Shown here: positions 29,001 through 35,990 of the stretch, piece after piece
Position numbering within the stretch: the first letter of the stretch is position 1
Layout: each line of letters opens with the position of its first letter
Source: an uncultured Bacteroidales bacterium
GTDB taxonomy: Bacteria; Bacteroidota; Bacteroidia; Bacteroidales; UBA3824
Length of the DNA stretch: 64,000 nucleotides
Direction of reading: 5' to 3'
NCBI GenBank assembly: GCA_937877455.1
Contig: CALFIU010000130.1
Span: 9,093-73,092, forward strand
Notes under the pieces: model-generated
What the model was told of the DNA's origin: nothing
Databases searched by the model: none
The model's input: only the letters and a program-made list of their open reading frames with translations
Position numbers and translations under genes: made by a program

Positions 29001-29944
29001 CATATAACTGTTGTGCTGTTGAGTTTGCGTTTGGAGTTCTGCGATTTGTCAGAAAGGATTTTTTCTATTTTGTTGTTTTCTATGTCCATTATATACAAAT
29101 CTTCTCCGTTGGAGCCTATCCATAGTTTTCCGTCTTTGGCTTTGTATAATGTTATTATGTGTTTTGGAAGTTTTACACCTCCAAAATCTGTTATTTTTTC
29201 GATTTTACCATCATTTAATTTAAATAATCCGTTGTTGCCAGCTATGTAAAAGTCTTTTCCATTGTAATCGCTAAAACTATAAACATCGTTGCACGGTGAG
29301 CTTTCATCGTAGTTGTCGCCGTTGTATGTATTTATAATTTTTGCGTCTTTGGTGATTTGAAAGATTTTATTTTCTTTTTCTGATACAGCCCAAAAATTTT
29401 CTGAATTATCTAAAAAACAATTTCTTATTTTTTTTGTAGAGAAAAAATCAGTGTGTACTTCTTCAAATTTTTTTGTTTGCTTGTTGAGTATATTCAACTG
29501 CCCCATGGAGTTGAAAAAATATACGTTGTTGTCTTTGGTAAGAAATATTTTTTCGGCTTGATATATGCCACGAGAATTGGCTTTTTGAAAATATTCAAAT
29601 TTTTCTGTTTCGATATTATAACACGATACACCCCGTTCTGTGGCAATCCAAATATTACCAAAATTGTCGGTTTTTATGTCGGATATATTGTTGCCGTTGA
29701 CACTGGTGCTGTCGGCGGGGTTGTAAATATAATGTTTGAAACCGTAGCCATCGTAGCGTGCAAGTCCGTTGTATGTTGCAATCCAAATGAAACCTATGCC
29801 GTCTTCTGCTATTTTTTGTATTATGTTGCTATTAAGCCCATCTTTTTCGCCAACGGTGTAAAACCGCATATCGTTTTGGGCATTGGAAAATGTATTCCAA
29901 AACGGTAGTATTGTCATTAAAAGTGCGGTTATATAAAGTTTCAT
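26030..29944 (-). CDS. Propeller sensor with SpoIIE phosphatase output (paralogue 2)
   Basis: This is a tandem paralogue of the 21990-25868 protein with the same architecture over 1304 aa. It has a signal peptide (MKLYITALLMTILPFWNTFSNAQ), Reg_prop repeats (GFIWIATYNGLARYDGYGF, GLMWFGTWMGLSYMEI, KRIWIATPSGLNQFN), Y_Y_Y (FTNLTPGDYEFMVRAKNSDG), a membrane helix, and a long coiled coil rich in Glu and Gln. A GAF-like region and a SpoIIE phosphatase follow (RDIVSGDFYW, VIDCTGHGVPGAFMSIVANT, QRDDITVVGIRIEN). The ATG at 29944 gives the best signal peptide; an earlier in-frame start adds 13 residues. The coiled coil and GAF-like regions have diverged most, which suggests different inputs or partners. 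Confidence 0.9.
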   Translation of the reverse strand: MKLYITALLMTILPFWNTFSNAQNDMRFYTVGEKDGLNSNIIQKIAEDGIGFIWIATYNGLARYDGYGFKHYIYNPADSTSVNGNNISDIKTDNFGNIWIATERGVSCYNIETEKFEYFQKANSRGIYQAEKIFLTKDNNVYFFNSMGQLNILNKQTKKFEEVHTDFFSTKKIRNCFLDNSENFWAVSEKENKIFQITKDAKIINTYNGDNYDESSPCNDVYSFSDYNGKDFYIAGNNGLFKLNDGKIEKITDFGGVKLPKHIITLYKAKDGKLWIGSNGEDLYIMDIENNKIEKILSDKSQNSKRKLNSTTVICMLEDSHGLMWFGTWMGLSYMEINPAKLFECINYPENKDILKQNLIACFTETPDSMLVIGSDGGGITLWDKKSQQKSEFYSTENKQSKMDNPSILALCTDNNGNIYNGGYLHNLHIINRNKKTEKTITYSQNIFIRSLLHQPSHNCIWINTCSNGLLRYDIGSEKCVAITKDPNGNEICSQYGTCINLYKDTIILVGTYQGLSTYNVITGEIKNYSYNEFDSQSISHNWVLSICIDSKKRIWIATPSGLNQFNIVTGKFKHYGFEQGFQSIMCNGVIQDNNGYLWITTGKGIVKFSPDYGHVIRTYHATDGILSDNFLQNAIFKDSKGTLFFGSNEGIVFFNPNNIREKNNIAKPTIIGLLINYKHVTVESKNSPLKKSIQATEKITLNHKQSTFSIQFASLGYVNSKNITYSYMLQGYDKEWNQIGHRREIDFTNLTPGDYEFMVRAKNSDGALSEITKLSITILPPWYLTLWAKTLWIILTIAILTITYKLRIRRLKRQRDKLENEVAARTKELTVLNHRLEQQNEEMYQQREEIEAQRDELFEKNEKLQESSTALSNNLQSMKVLSDLGKRISSSLDINTICRTFHENKAVPIYNDGICLSVCYEKYDLIEYSNYMEGDNITQLNDEKLSEITDSLTQACIKNRKEIDAGLNSNIDVPQSLKQQGYNTCLRLPMFDGTAVEGVVVINSKREEMFSDQEIANIRVITSYTAIAIEKAAAYKMLQSKNIAINGSINYAKTIQEALLTNEENLKQHFDTAVIYRPRDIVSGDFYWAHEEISNTGKMVFVSVIDCTGHGVPGAFMSIVANTVLNKIVKIQKIFNPCEILDTLSNEISRLLKQDTSNNKDGMDMALLRFDAPNCKTFEKAYFSGAKNPVYYLPAKNHEVEILNPDRKSIAGGIKLNNIGKFTQKEIHISHGDIFYMSSDGITDQNNLSRQRFGRKKFINILSTYATSSLEEQKQQIENALDNFSNGADQRDDITVVGIRIEN

Positions 29945-30010
29945 CCTTTGGTTGTTTAATATGCTTTTATAATTTAGTTTCAAAAATCGTGCAATTGTAG
30001 GGATAGCCTA

Positions 30011-30880
30011 TTAAAAATATCTGGCAAATTCCTCAGGGGTTTTGAATACGGTTACGTTTTTTGAGTTGAATTTGCAGTTTTGCCCTAAGAAAAATTTTGA
30101 TGTACCCTCAAATGCTTCGTCGTATTTTTGGACAAATGTACTGAAATCTTCGTTGTTTTTGCAAATTTTGCCTATACAAAGTATGTTTTCGCATTTTGCA
30201 GCTTTTGCTGCGGCTTCGGCAGAAACTATGTCAATGTTGTCTCCAATATATACCGATGGTATGCCACGTCGTTTTAATACATAATCGGCAAATAGTGGCC
30301 ACATTTCGCTTTCGCAGTTTAAGGTGGAGAATATTAATGTTTTTTTTGCTTGCGTGTCGTTTTTTAGGGGTTCACTATCGGCTGCTATTATTATTTTGCG
30401 ACGCAAGATGTCGGTTACAAAGTTTTTTATGCTTTTGTAAAGTCTGCTCATTATCCATTTTGTTTCAATGGTTTCCATTAGCGGTGCTATAACGTTGACC
30501 ATGGTGTTTTCAAATCCTGAAGAAAGTATTTCGCGGTTGAGATTTTTTTCAAACAGAAATTCGTCGAAATGGTCTGCTGCCATAAGTAGCGTGTCGGTTT
30601 TTTCGTTGCCAACACCCTGTGAAACAGAAAGTAACCGCAGTTTCTCATTCATTTTTTCTTCTGATAGAAAGGCAATTTCTGATATTTTGTAGCCAAATTT
30701 TACTAATGCTGCTGCTGCCATGAGTTTGTGTAAATCGGCTTCGCTGTACATGCGTATATTGGTGTCGGTGCGCGCTGGTGTGGTAAAATTGTAACGTTTT
30801 TCCCAAATGCGTACCGTGAAGGCTTTTATACCAGTAAGTGTTTCTATTTGATGTATGGTGTAAGTTATATCTTGTTCCAT
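30011..30880 (-). CDS. MerR-family regulator with degenerate B12-binding fold
   Basis: The 289-aa protein starts with a MerR helix-turn-helix (YTIHQIETLTGIKAFTVRIW, RMYSEADLHKL). A helical linker and a C-terminal Rossmann-like domain follow in the order of CarH/LitR regulators. The cobalamin-contacting residues appear lost. The lower-ligand His of the GExHE motif aligns to Ser191 in NCESEMWPLF, and the EHF of the linker is KNF (about residues 152-154). It may thus act without B12, or sense another ligand. It starts 3 nt after the AAA ATPase stop, so the two are cotranscribed. The alignment is by eye. Confidence 0.75.
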   Translation of the reverse strand: MEQDITYTIHQIETLTGIKAFTVRIWEKRYNFTTPARTDTNIRMYSEADLHKLMAAAALVKFGYKISEIAFLSEEKMNEKLRLLSVSQGVGNEKTDTLLMAADHFDEFLFEKNLNREILSSGFENTMVNVIAPLMETIETKWIMSRLYKSIKNFVTDILRRKIIIAADSEPLKNDTQAKKTLIFSTLNCESEMWPLFADYVLKRRGIPSVYIGDNIDIVSAEAAAKAAKCENILCIGKICKNNEDFSTFVQKYDEAFEGTSKFFLGQNCKFNSKNVTVFKTPEEFARYF

Positions 30881-30883
30881 TGG

Positions 30884-32518
30884 CTAAAATCCTACGTTTT
30901 TTTTGTTTTTTCTCAAGTCGAGAAATTCGTCTTCGCAAAATTGTTCAAGGATAGTTTGGTCTATGTTAGTACTATTTGTAAGTACATTGTTGATTGTTAT
31001 TTTGCGAGCAATATTTTCTATTTGACCTCCGCTAAAATCATATTGTTTTGCTATTTGGGCTATTTGTTCTTCGGTTGCCGATGGTAGCATTGATTTCCAT
31101 ATTTTTTCTTTTATGTTGGTTTCTGGTTTTTCAAATTTTATTTTGTAGAGAAATCGTCTTTCAAATGCTTTGTCCATGTTTTCCACAAGGTTTGATGTGG
31201 CAATTAATATTCCGTTGAGATTTTCCATCTCTTGAAGGATAATGTTTTGCAACGAATTTTCCATTTTGTCGATTGCGCGCTCGGCTCCTGCTTGTCGTTT
31301 GGTGATAATGGCATCGGCTTCGTTGAATAGTAGAATGGGTGCTACCTCAGATTTGGATACTGTGGTGCGATAAGAATCGAAAAATTTTTTTATGTTTTTT
31401 TCGCTTTCGCCTACCCACATACTTTTTATGTTGGCTATGTTAATTTGTATTATGTCGCGTTTGGTTTTGCGAGCTGTTTGGTAAACGGTTTCGGTTTTGC
31501 CAGTGCCGGGTGCGCCATAAAACAAGCAAGTAAAACCTTTTCTTAGATTGTTAGACTCCAAATTTTTTATTATTTTGTTAAAATTTTCTTGTTCAAGAAT
31601 TTCTGATAACTGTTTTACCCTTAGTTCTTCTTTGGGATTATAAAAAAGTTTTTTTTCTGCTATCAGTTCATGTTGAAGTCTGTTTGGGTTTTTGTCTTCT
31701 ATTACCTTGATGTCCAGTTCTTTTAGTAGTTCGTTTTTTGCTGTTTCGGTGAGTTTGTAAGATTCACGATTGGCAAATCCATCGCTAAATGTATTTTCTA
31801 TTATCTTTTTTGATTGCAATGGTGAAAAACTTAGCATCAAATAGTGTTTTACGAGTTTGGAACTATGCTTATCGTATATTTCGTTTATGTCGTATAGTGA
31901 TAAATCATTATTGTAGAAAATATATTCGGTGCATAAATAGACAAGCATTGGAAGCCAAGTTTTTTGGTCTTCTTGTACTATTGAAAGAATTTTATCTGCG
32001 AAATGGAGATGTCTATTAGCCTCCATTAACCGAGATAATTCGGCATAGAAACTTTCAAAATCTATTTCATCGTCTTCGCGCAGAGAAATAATGTTGTCAA
32101 GTTCTGATAAAAGTTGTCTTATTGTTAATCCACTTTTACTTTTGGGAACGTAACGTTGATTTTCTTTTAAATCGTTGATTACATACGACGGTACGCGATA
32201 GCAGCCAGGACGTGTTGTTGCAATGTAACCCTTTTCTACAAGACCCTCAATTTCTTTGAGATTGCGCATTACTCTTATGTGGCGACAACCAAGATGTTGT
32301 GCTAATTCTGTTGTGGTGGTGCTTTCATCACTACCAAAGTTGACAATCAGGGCAAAAAATATAGCTTGTATATTGTTTATGTCGAGGGTTTTACAACAAT
32401 AATTAAGCAGACTTTTGCTGTCTTTCATTTTGTCGAAGTCTAATTGTGAATTTTGTGAAATATCTATAAGCTTTTCCAAAACGTCCAATATATGTTTTTC
32501 GCCTTTTTTAGTTGCCAT
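30884..32518 (-). CDS. AAA ATPase with N-terminal winged-helix domain
   Basis: The 544-aa protein has a winged-helix-like segment at about residues 66-120 (TTTELAQHLGCRHIRVMRNL). A helical middle region is followed by an AAA core: Walker A GAPGTGKT (335-342), Walker B-like ILLFNEAD (395-402), sensor 1 ATSN (440-443) and an RR finger (454-455). In Walker B the usual Asp is Asn399, while Glu400 is kept. The C-terminal lid contains FSGGQIENIARK. Such proteins resemble DNA-binding or stress-linked ATPases of the COG0464 type. It lies between the HExxH membrane protein (9 nt) and the MerR gene (3 nt). The target is unknown. Confidence 0.8.
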   Translation of the reverse strand: MATKKGEKHILDVLEKLIDISQNSQLDFDKMKDSKSLLNYCCKTLDINNIQAIFFALIVNFGSDESTTTTELAQHLGCRHIRVMRNLKEIEGLVEKGYIATTRPGCYRVPSYVINDLKENQRYVPKSKSGLTIRQLLSELDNIISLREDDEIDFESFYAELSRLMEANRHLHFADKILSIVQEDQKTWLPMLVYLCTEYIFYNNDLSLYDINEIYDKHSSKLVKHYLMLSFSPLQSKKIIENTFSDGFANRESYKLTETAKNELLKELDIKVIEDKNPNRLQHELIAEKKLFYNPKEELRVKQLSEILEQENFNKIIKNLESNNLRKGFTCLFYGAPGTGKTETVYQTARKTKRDIIQINIANIKSMWVGESEKNIKKFFDSYRTTVSKSEVAPILLFNEADAIITKRQAGAERAIDKMENSLQNIILQEMENLNGILIATSNLVENMDKAFERRFLYKIKFEKPETNIKEKIWKSMLPSATEEQIAQIAKQYDFSGGQIENIARKITINNVLTNSTNIDQTILEQFCEDEFLDLRKNKKNVGF

Positions 32519-32527
32519 AATTTTTTG

Positions 32528-32947
32528 TTAGTATTTTACATTTCCGAGACGGTTTGCCCATCGTTCTGTGTAGAATTTGTAGTACGATACATCGTTTTTT
32601 TTTCTATATTTTTTAAAGCATGTAAGCCATAAAACCGATGGTAATCCTACAGCCAAGAGATATAGCGGACCTAAAATTAGCGATTGTAAACAATGTCCAT
32701 ACTCATGTGCTAATGTGTTTGTAAATTGTTGTGTACTAATTTGTTGGTGCGATGTTATAAAAATAAAAAATCCCAATGAAACACTTGCTGGGTAGTTCCA
32801 TTGTGTTGCAATGCAACATCGATAAAAACTATGCGGTTTTTTAATGTTGGCAACAAAAATTATAAGTCCAACGGCTGTTTGCATTATGCCCCATGTAAAT
32901 TGCCAAACAAAAAACGCTATGTTTGCTATCTTTTTATTGTTTATCAT
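32528..32947 (-). CDS. Small membrane protein with HExxH metalloprotease motif
   Basis: The 139-aa protein has two or three hydrophobic segments (near residues 8-33, 53-66 and 88-112) and the zinc-protease signature HEYGH at 81-85, preceded by NTLA. A third metal ligand is not obvious; E and H residues further on are candidates. Conserved small Bacteroidota proteins with this HEYGH core exist, but I cannot name a family. The start overlaps the TSCPD gene by 14 nt, so translation is probably coupled. Proteolytic activity is inferred from the motif only. Confidence 0.65.
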   Translation of the reverse strand: MINNKKIANIAFFVWQFTWGIMQTAVGLIIFVANIKKPHSFYRCCIATQWNYPASVSLGFFIFITSHQQISTQQFTNTLAHEYGHCLQSLILGPLYLLAVGLPSVLWLTCFKKYRKKNDVSYYKFYTERWANRLGNVKY

Positions 32948-33212
32948 CGTTTTTTGAGTAGAGTGCCTGTAACTTTCTAAGAGCAGTACTCATTTGGTCG
33001 GGACAACTTGTAGGTTTACTGCCGCAATGTATTCCGCACATTTTTTTTGCAGCTGTATCTATGTCCATGCCAATTATAAGGCTACAAATGCCTTTTAAAT
33101 TGCCGTTGCAACCGCCTATTACCTTAGCATTTGTGATAATTTGGTTTTCATCGGCTTCAAGTTCCATAAACTTGCTGCATACTCCTACTGGTGTGTAAAT
33201 TATGCTTTTCAT
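32934..33212 (-). CDS. TSCPD-domain protein (TIGR03905-like)
   Basis: The 92-aa protein shows the TSCPD-domain pattern: VGGCNGNLKG-like IGGCNGNLKGICSLIIGMD, then MCGIHCGSKPTSCPDQMSTA with the TSCPD-like cysteines. The domain is found alone and as a module at the end of some ribonucleotide reductases. Function is not established. It is first in the minus-strand unit that includes the HExxH protein, the AAA ATPase and MerR. Confidence 0.85.
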   Translation of the reverse strand: MKSIIYTPVGVCSKFMELEADENQIITNAKVIGGCNGNLKGICSLIIGMDIDTAAKKMCGIHCGSKPTSCPDQMSTALRKLQALYSKNDDKQ

Positions 33213-33328
33213 TTTTATTTTGTTTGAGGTTGCTAATTTAATAAAAAAAACTTTTCATATGATAAAAAATGTGTATTATTTTTAGCAATAAAAAAAAATT
33301 CTTAGATTTACGGCCAAAAATATATAAG

Positions 33329-33739
33329 ATGGTAGAACAAGTTTTTATCTCTTTGCCGCCAATGCGACGCGGGTATCACCTTGTAACACGGCATATTGTT
33401 GAGCAGTTGCCAAGGTTGCCAGAAAAAGGATTATTGAATATTTTTTTGCGTCATACGTCTGCTGCGTTGGCTATTAACGAGAATGCTGATCCAACGGTGC
33501 GTCAAGATTTTGAAACTGTTATGGACGCGCTTGTGCCAGATGGAACTGTGCAGTATGAACACAACTTGGAAGGCGAGGACGATATGCCTGCTCATATAAA
33601 AAGTGCAATGTTTGGTGTTAGTTTATCCATACCAATTGCCAATGGAAAACTTGCGCTCGGCACTTGGCAAGGTATATACCTTTGCGAATTTCGTAATGGA
33701 ACAAATAATAGAAACTTGATAGCTACTATTGTATATTAA
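33329..33739 (+). CDS. YjbQ-family protein (secondary thiamine-phosphate synthase type)
   Basis: The 136-aa protein has the YjbQ hallmarks FLRHTSAALAINENADPTVR and LPxxxGxxxLGTWQGIYLCEFR-like LGTWQGIYLCEFR near its end. The family (UPF0047) has weak thiamine-phosphate synthase activity in some members. ATG 33329 is chosen over an upstream frame extension whose N-terminus does not fit the family. It is divergent from the TSCPD gene and sits 21 nt before a nitroreductase. Confidence 0.9.
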   Translation: MVEQVFISLPPMRRGYHLVTRHIVEQLPRLPEKGLLNIFLRHTSAALAINENADPTVRQDFETVMDALVPDGTVQYEHNLEGEDDMPAHIKSAMFGVSLSIPIANGKLALGTWQGIYLCEFRNGTNNRNLIATIVY

Positions 33740-33760
33740 CCAAAATCAAATTAAAAAAAA

Positions 33761-34507
33761 ATGAAATCTGTAACAGAAAACCATCGAAGTATTCGCAAAT
33801 ATGCGTTTAGAACAGTTGAAGATGCTGTTATACTAAAAATAGTAAATGCTGCAATACGAGCAAGCAATACTGGTAACATGCAATTATACAGTATAGTGCT
33901 TTCTACACAGCCTAAAATTAAGGATTTGTTATTACCATTACATTTTAACCAACCTATGGTAAAGCAAGCTCCGTTGGTGTTTACGTTTTGTGCTGATATT
34001 AATCGTTTTTCAAAATGGTGTAAGGTAAGGGGAACAGAGCCTTGTTATGATAATTTTCTATGGTTTTCAACAGCACTTGTAGATACTATGCTCGCCGCAG
34101 AAAATGCTGCTATAGCCGCTGAAGAAAATGGATTGGGGATTTGTTTTCTTGGTACAACTATGTATAATGCCGAAGAAATAGCAAAGGTTTTGAATCTGCC
34201 AATGGGCGTTGTTCCAGTGGTTACCATGACGGCTGGTTATCCCAACGAAGAACTTTCTCCAACAGAAAGATTGCCTTATCAAGCAGTTTTTCACATGGAA
34301 ACATATCACAACTATTCCGATGAGGATATAGAAAAGTATTATTCTGATTTTGAAAATTTGCCCAAACTACGTGATATTGTAGAACAAAATGGTCTTAAAA
34401 ATCTTGCGGAGGTATTTACTCAACGTCGTTATACCAAAAATGATGGCGAAATTTTTAGTAAAAAATACCTCAACTTTGTAAAGAAAAGTTTTAAAATTAG
34501 TGAATAA
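33761..34507 (+). CDS. Nitroreductase-family NAD(P)H oxidoreductase
   Basis: The 248-aa protein belongs to the FMN-dependent nitroreductase fold of the NfsA/FRP type. HRSIRKYAF is the N-terminal FMN phosphate-binding segment and RASNTGNMQLYSIVL the ribityl-binding loop. ENGLGICFLGTTMYNAEEIA is the typical central helix, and MTAGYPNEE the FMN phosphate turn. The C-terminal tail (QRRYTKNDGEIFSKKYLNF) extends as in NfsA-like members. The natural substrate is unknown. Confidence 0.88.
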   Translation: MKSVTENHRSIRKYAFRTVEDAVILKIVNAAIRASNTGNMQLYSIVLSTQPKIKDLLLPLHFNQPMVKQAPLVFTFCADINRFSKWCKVRGTEPCYDNFLWFSTALVDTMLAAENAAIAAEENGLGICFLGTTMYNAEEIAKVLNLPMGVVPVVTMTAGYPNEELSPTERLPYQAVFHMETYHNYSDEDIEKYYSDFENLPKLRDIVEQNGLKNLAEVFTQRRYTKNDGEIFSKKYLNFVKKSFKISE

Positions 34508-34545
34508 CAAACACATTATAATAAATACACAAAAATAAATTTAAA

Positions 34546-35547
34546 ATGAAAAACATATTAAGCCGCCTTATAAACGGTGAAACTCTCTCACGACAAGAAA
34601 CATACAATATTTTGGTAAACATTACGCACGGAGATTATTCTGATGCACAGATAACAGCCTTACTTGTTGCCTTGCAAATGCGAGGAATAACTGTTGACGA
34701 GTTGCTTGGATTTCGCGATGGAATACTTGAAACAGGTGTGCGTGTTGATGCGGCAGAATTTAAGCCAATTGACATTGTAGGAACTGGCGGTGATTGTAAA
34801 AATACCTTCAACATTTCCACTTGTTCGTGTTTTGTAGTGGCTGGAGCTGGTTACAAAGTGGCAAAGCACGGCAATTATGCAGCATCATCTGTAAGTGGCG
34901 CAAGTAATGTTATTGAAGGACATGGTATTAAATTTACATCCGACAATGATAAAATTCGTCGTAGTCTTGAACAAACCAACTTTGTTTATTTACATGCTCA
35001 ACTTTTTGCAAAGGCTATGAAATTTGTTGGCGGCATACGCAAGGCGTTGCAGATACCAACATGCTTTAACCTGCTCGGTCCAATTGTAAATCCCATAAAA
35101 CCAGCCTATCAGATGCTTGGTGTGGCTAATCTTAAACAAATGGAGATTTATAAAGATGTTTACAAAAAAATTGGAATTGGCTATTCTATAGTTCATAGTC
35201 TTGATGGTTATGATGAAATTTCATTAACAGGGCCGTTTAAGGTGTCGTCTAATAATTATGAAAAGACGTTTGAACCCGATGACTTTAATTTTTCAATTGC
35301 ATATCCTGGCGACTTATGCGGTGGAGAAAAATCAACAAAAGAAGATGCTATTAAGGTGTTTGATAGTGTATTGCAGAATACTTCAGCACTAAGCCAAAAA
35401 AATGTGGTAATTGCTAACGCTGCATTTGCAATAAAAACTATCGAACAAGAAAAACCTATTGAGGATTGTATGGCAATTGCCAGAGAATCAATAGAAAGTG
35501 GTAAGGCATGGAAAACTTTTAAAAAGTATGCCGAGTTAAATTCGTAA
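34546..35547 (+). CDS. trpD: Anthranilate phosphoribosyltransferase, solitary
   Basis: TrpD joins anthranilate to PRPP in tryptophan synthesis. The 333-aa protein has the PRPP motif DIVGTGGDCKNTFNISTCSC and KHGNYAASSVSGASN, both close to canonical. HLFAKAMKFVGGIRKAL-like FAKAMKFVGGIRKAL and FNLLGPIVNPIKPAYQMLGV follow, as in true TrpD. No other trp gene is in the window, although Bacteroidales usually keep a trp operon. It may be separated from that operon, or supply a different phosphoribosyl reaction. Confidence 0.9.
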   Translation: MKNILSRLINGETLSRQETYNILVNITHGDYSDAQITALLVALQMRGITVDELLGFRDGILETGVRVDAAEFKPIDIVGTGGDCKNTFNISTCSCFVVAGAGYKVAKHGNYAASSVSGASNVIEGHGIKFTSDNDKIRRSLEQTNFVYLHAQLFAKAMKFVGGIRKALQIPTCFNLLGPIVNPIKPAYQMLGVANLKQMEIYKDVYKKIGIGYSIVHSLDGYDEISLTGPFKVSSNNYEKTFEPDDFNFSIAYPGDLCGGEKSTKEDAIKVFDSVLQNTSALSQKNVVIANAAFAIKTIEQEKPIEDCMAIARESIESGKAWKTFKKYAELNS

Positions 35548-35564
35548 AAAAAAAACTTAAAAAA

Positions 35565-35596
35565 TTTGCACGCAAATAAAAAAGTTTTTAATATTG
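35565..35596 (+). promoter_or_regulatory. Promoter of tRNA-Ser
   Basis: TTTG at 35565-35568, a 20-bp spacer and TAATATTG at 35589-35596 (one mismatch to TAnnTTTG). It lies 34 bp before the tRNA. Confidence 0.55.
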
Positions 35597-35630
35597 CACC
35601 GCCGTTGTAAAAGATGGTGGTGTAATTATT

Positions 35631-35717
35631 GGAAAGATGGCAGAGTGGTCGAATGTACCGCACTCGAAATGCGGCGTAGGGGTAACTCTACCGGGGGTTC
35701 GAATCCCTCTCTTTCCG
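35631..35717 (+). tRNA. tRNA-Ser (anticodon CGA)
   Basis: The 7-bp acceptor stem GGAAAGA/TCTTTCC closes an 87-nt cloverleaf with discriminator G. The anticodon loop reads CTCGAAA within CCGCACTCGAAATGCGG, giving anticodon CGA. A long variable arm (around GCGTAGGGGTAACTCTAC) marks it as class II, and GGTTCGAATCC is the T arm. CCA is not encoded. Confidence 0.95.
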
Positions 35718-35725
35718 CAGATTAG

Positions 35726-35762
35726 AAGTTCAGATTATAAAAATATAGTCTGAACTTTTTTT
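35726..35762 (+). terminator. Terminator after tRNA-Ser
   Basis: AAGTTCAGA pairs with TCTGAACTT across a short AT loop and is followed by a run of T. Confidence 0.85.
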
Positions 35763-35864
35763 ATGGAATATATTGTATGTAACGGTTAATTCCAAAATGA
35801 AAATAAGGTATAACCGATAATAAAAAAGGTGTTACAATATCCTATATCACATTTTTTTTAAATT

Positions 35865-35882
35865 ATACCCTTAAAAGGGTAT
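35865..35882. promoter_or_regulatory. Palindrome overlapping the metY promoter, candidate operator
   Basis: ATACCCTT-AA-AAGGGTAT is a perfect 8-bp inverted repeat whose last base is the first of the -33 TTG (35882-35884). Its place and symmetry suit a repressor or activator dimer controlling metY. Confidence 0.55.
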
Positions 35883-35912
35883 TGGTAAGAGTTGTTTGCA
35901 GTTATATCTTTG
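35882..35912 (+). promoter_or_regulatory. Promoter of metY
   Basis: TTG at 35882-35884, a 20-bp spacer and TATCTTTG at 35905-35912. A leader of about 70 nt follows to the ATG, and it shows no riboswitch fold that I recognise. Confidence 0.75.
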
Positions 35913-35990
35913 CATCGTCGAAATGAAAAAAACATATCGACAGAAAACGATAATTAACACAAAATATTAATATAAAAAATAAAAAGCATC

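Noticed and set aside
35913..35990. Possible SAM riboswitch in the metY leader
   Set aside because: The leader is short and AT-rich; only a 5-bp GTCGA/TCGAC hairpin is seen, and none of the conserved SAM-I or SAM-II sequence blocks.
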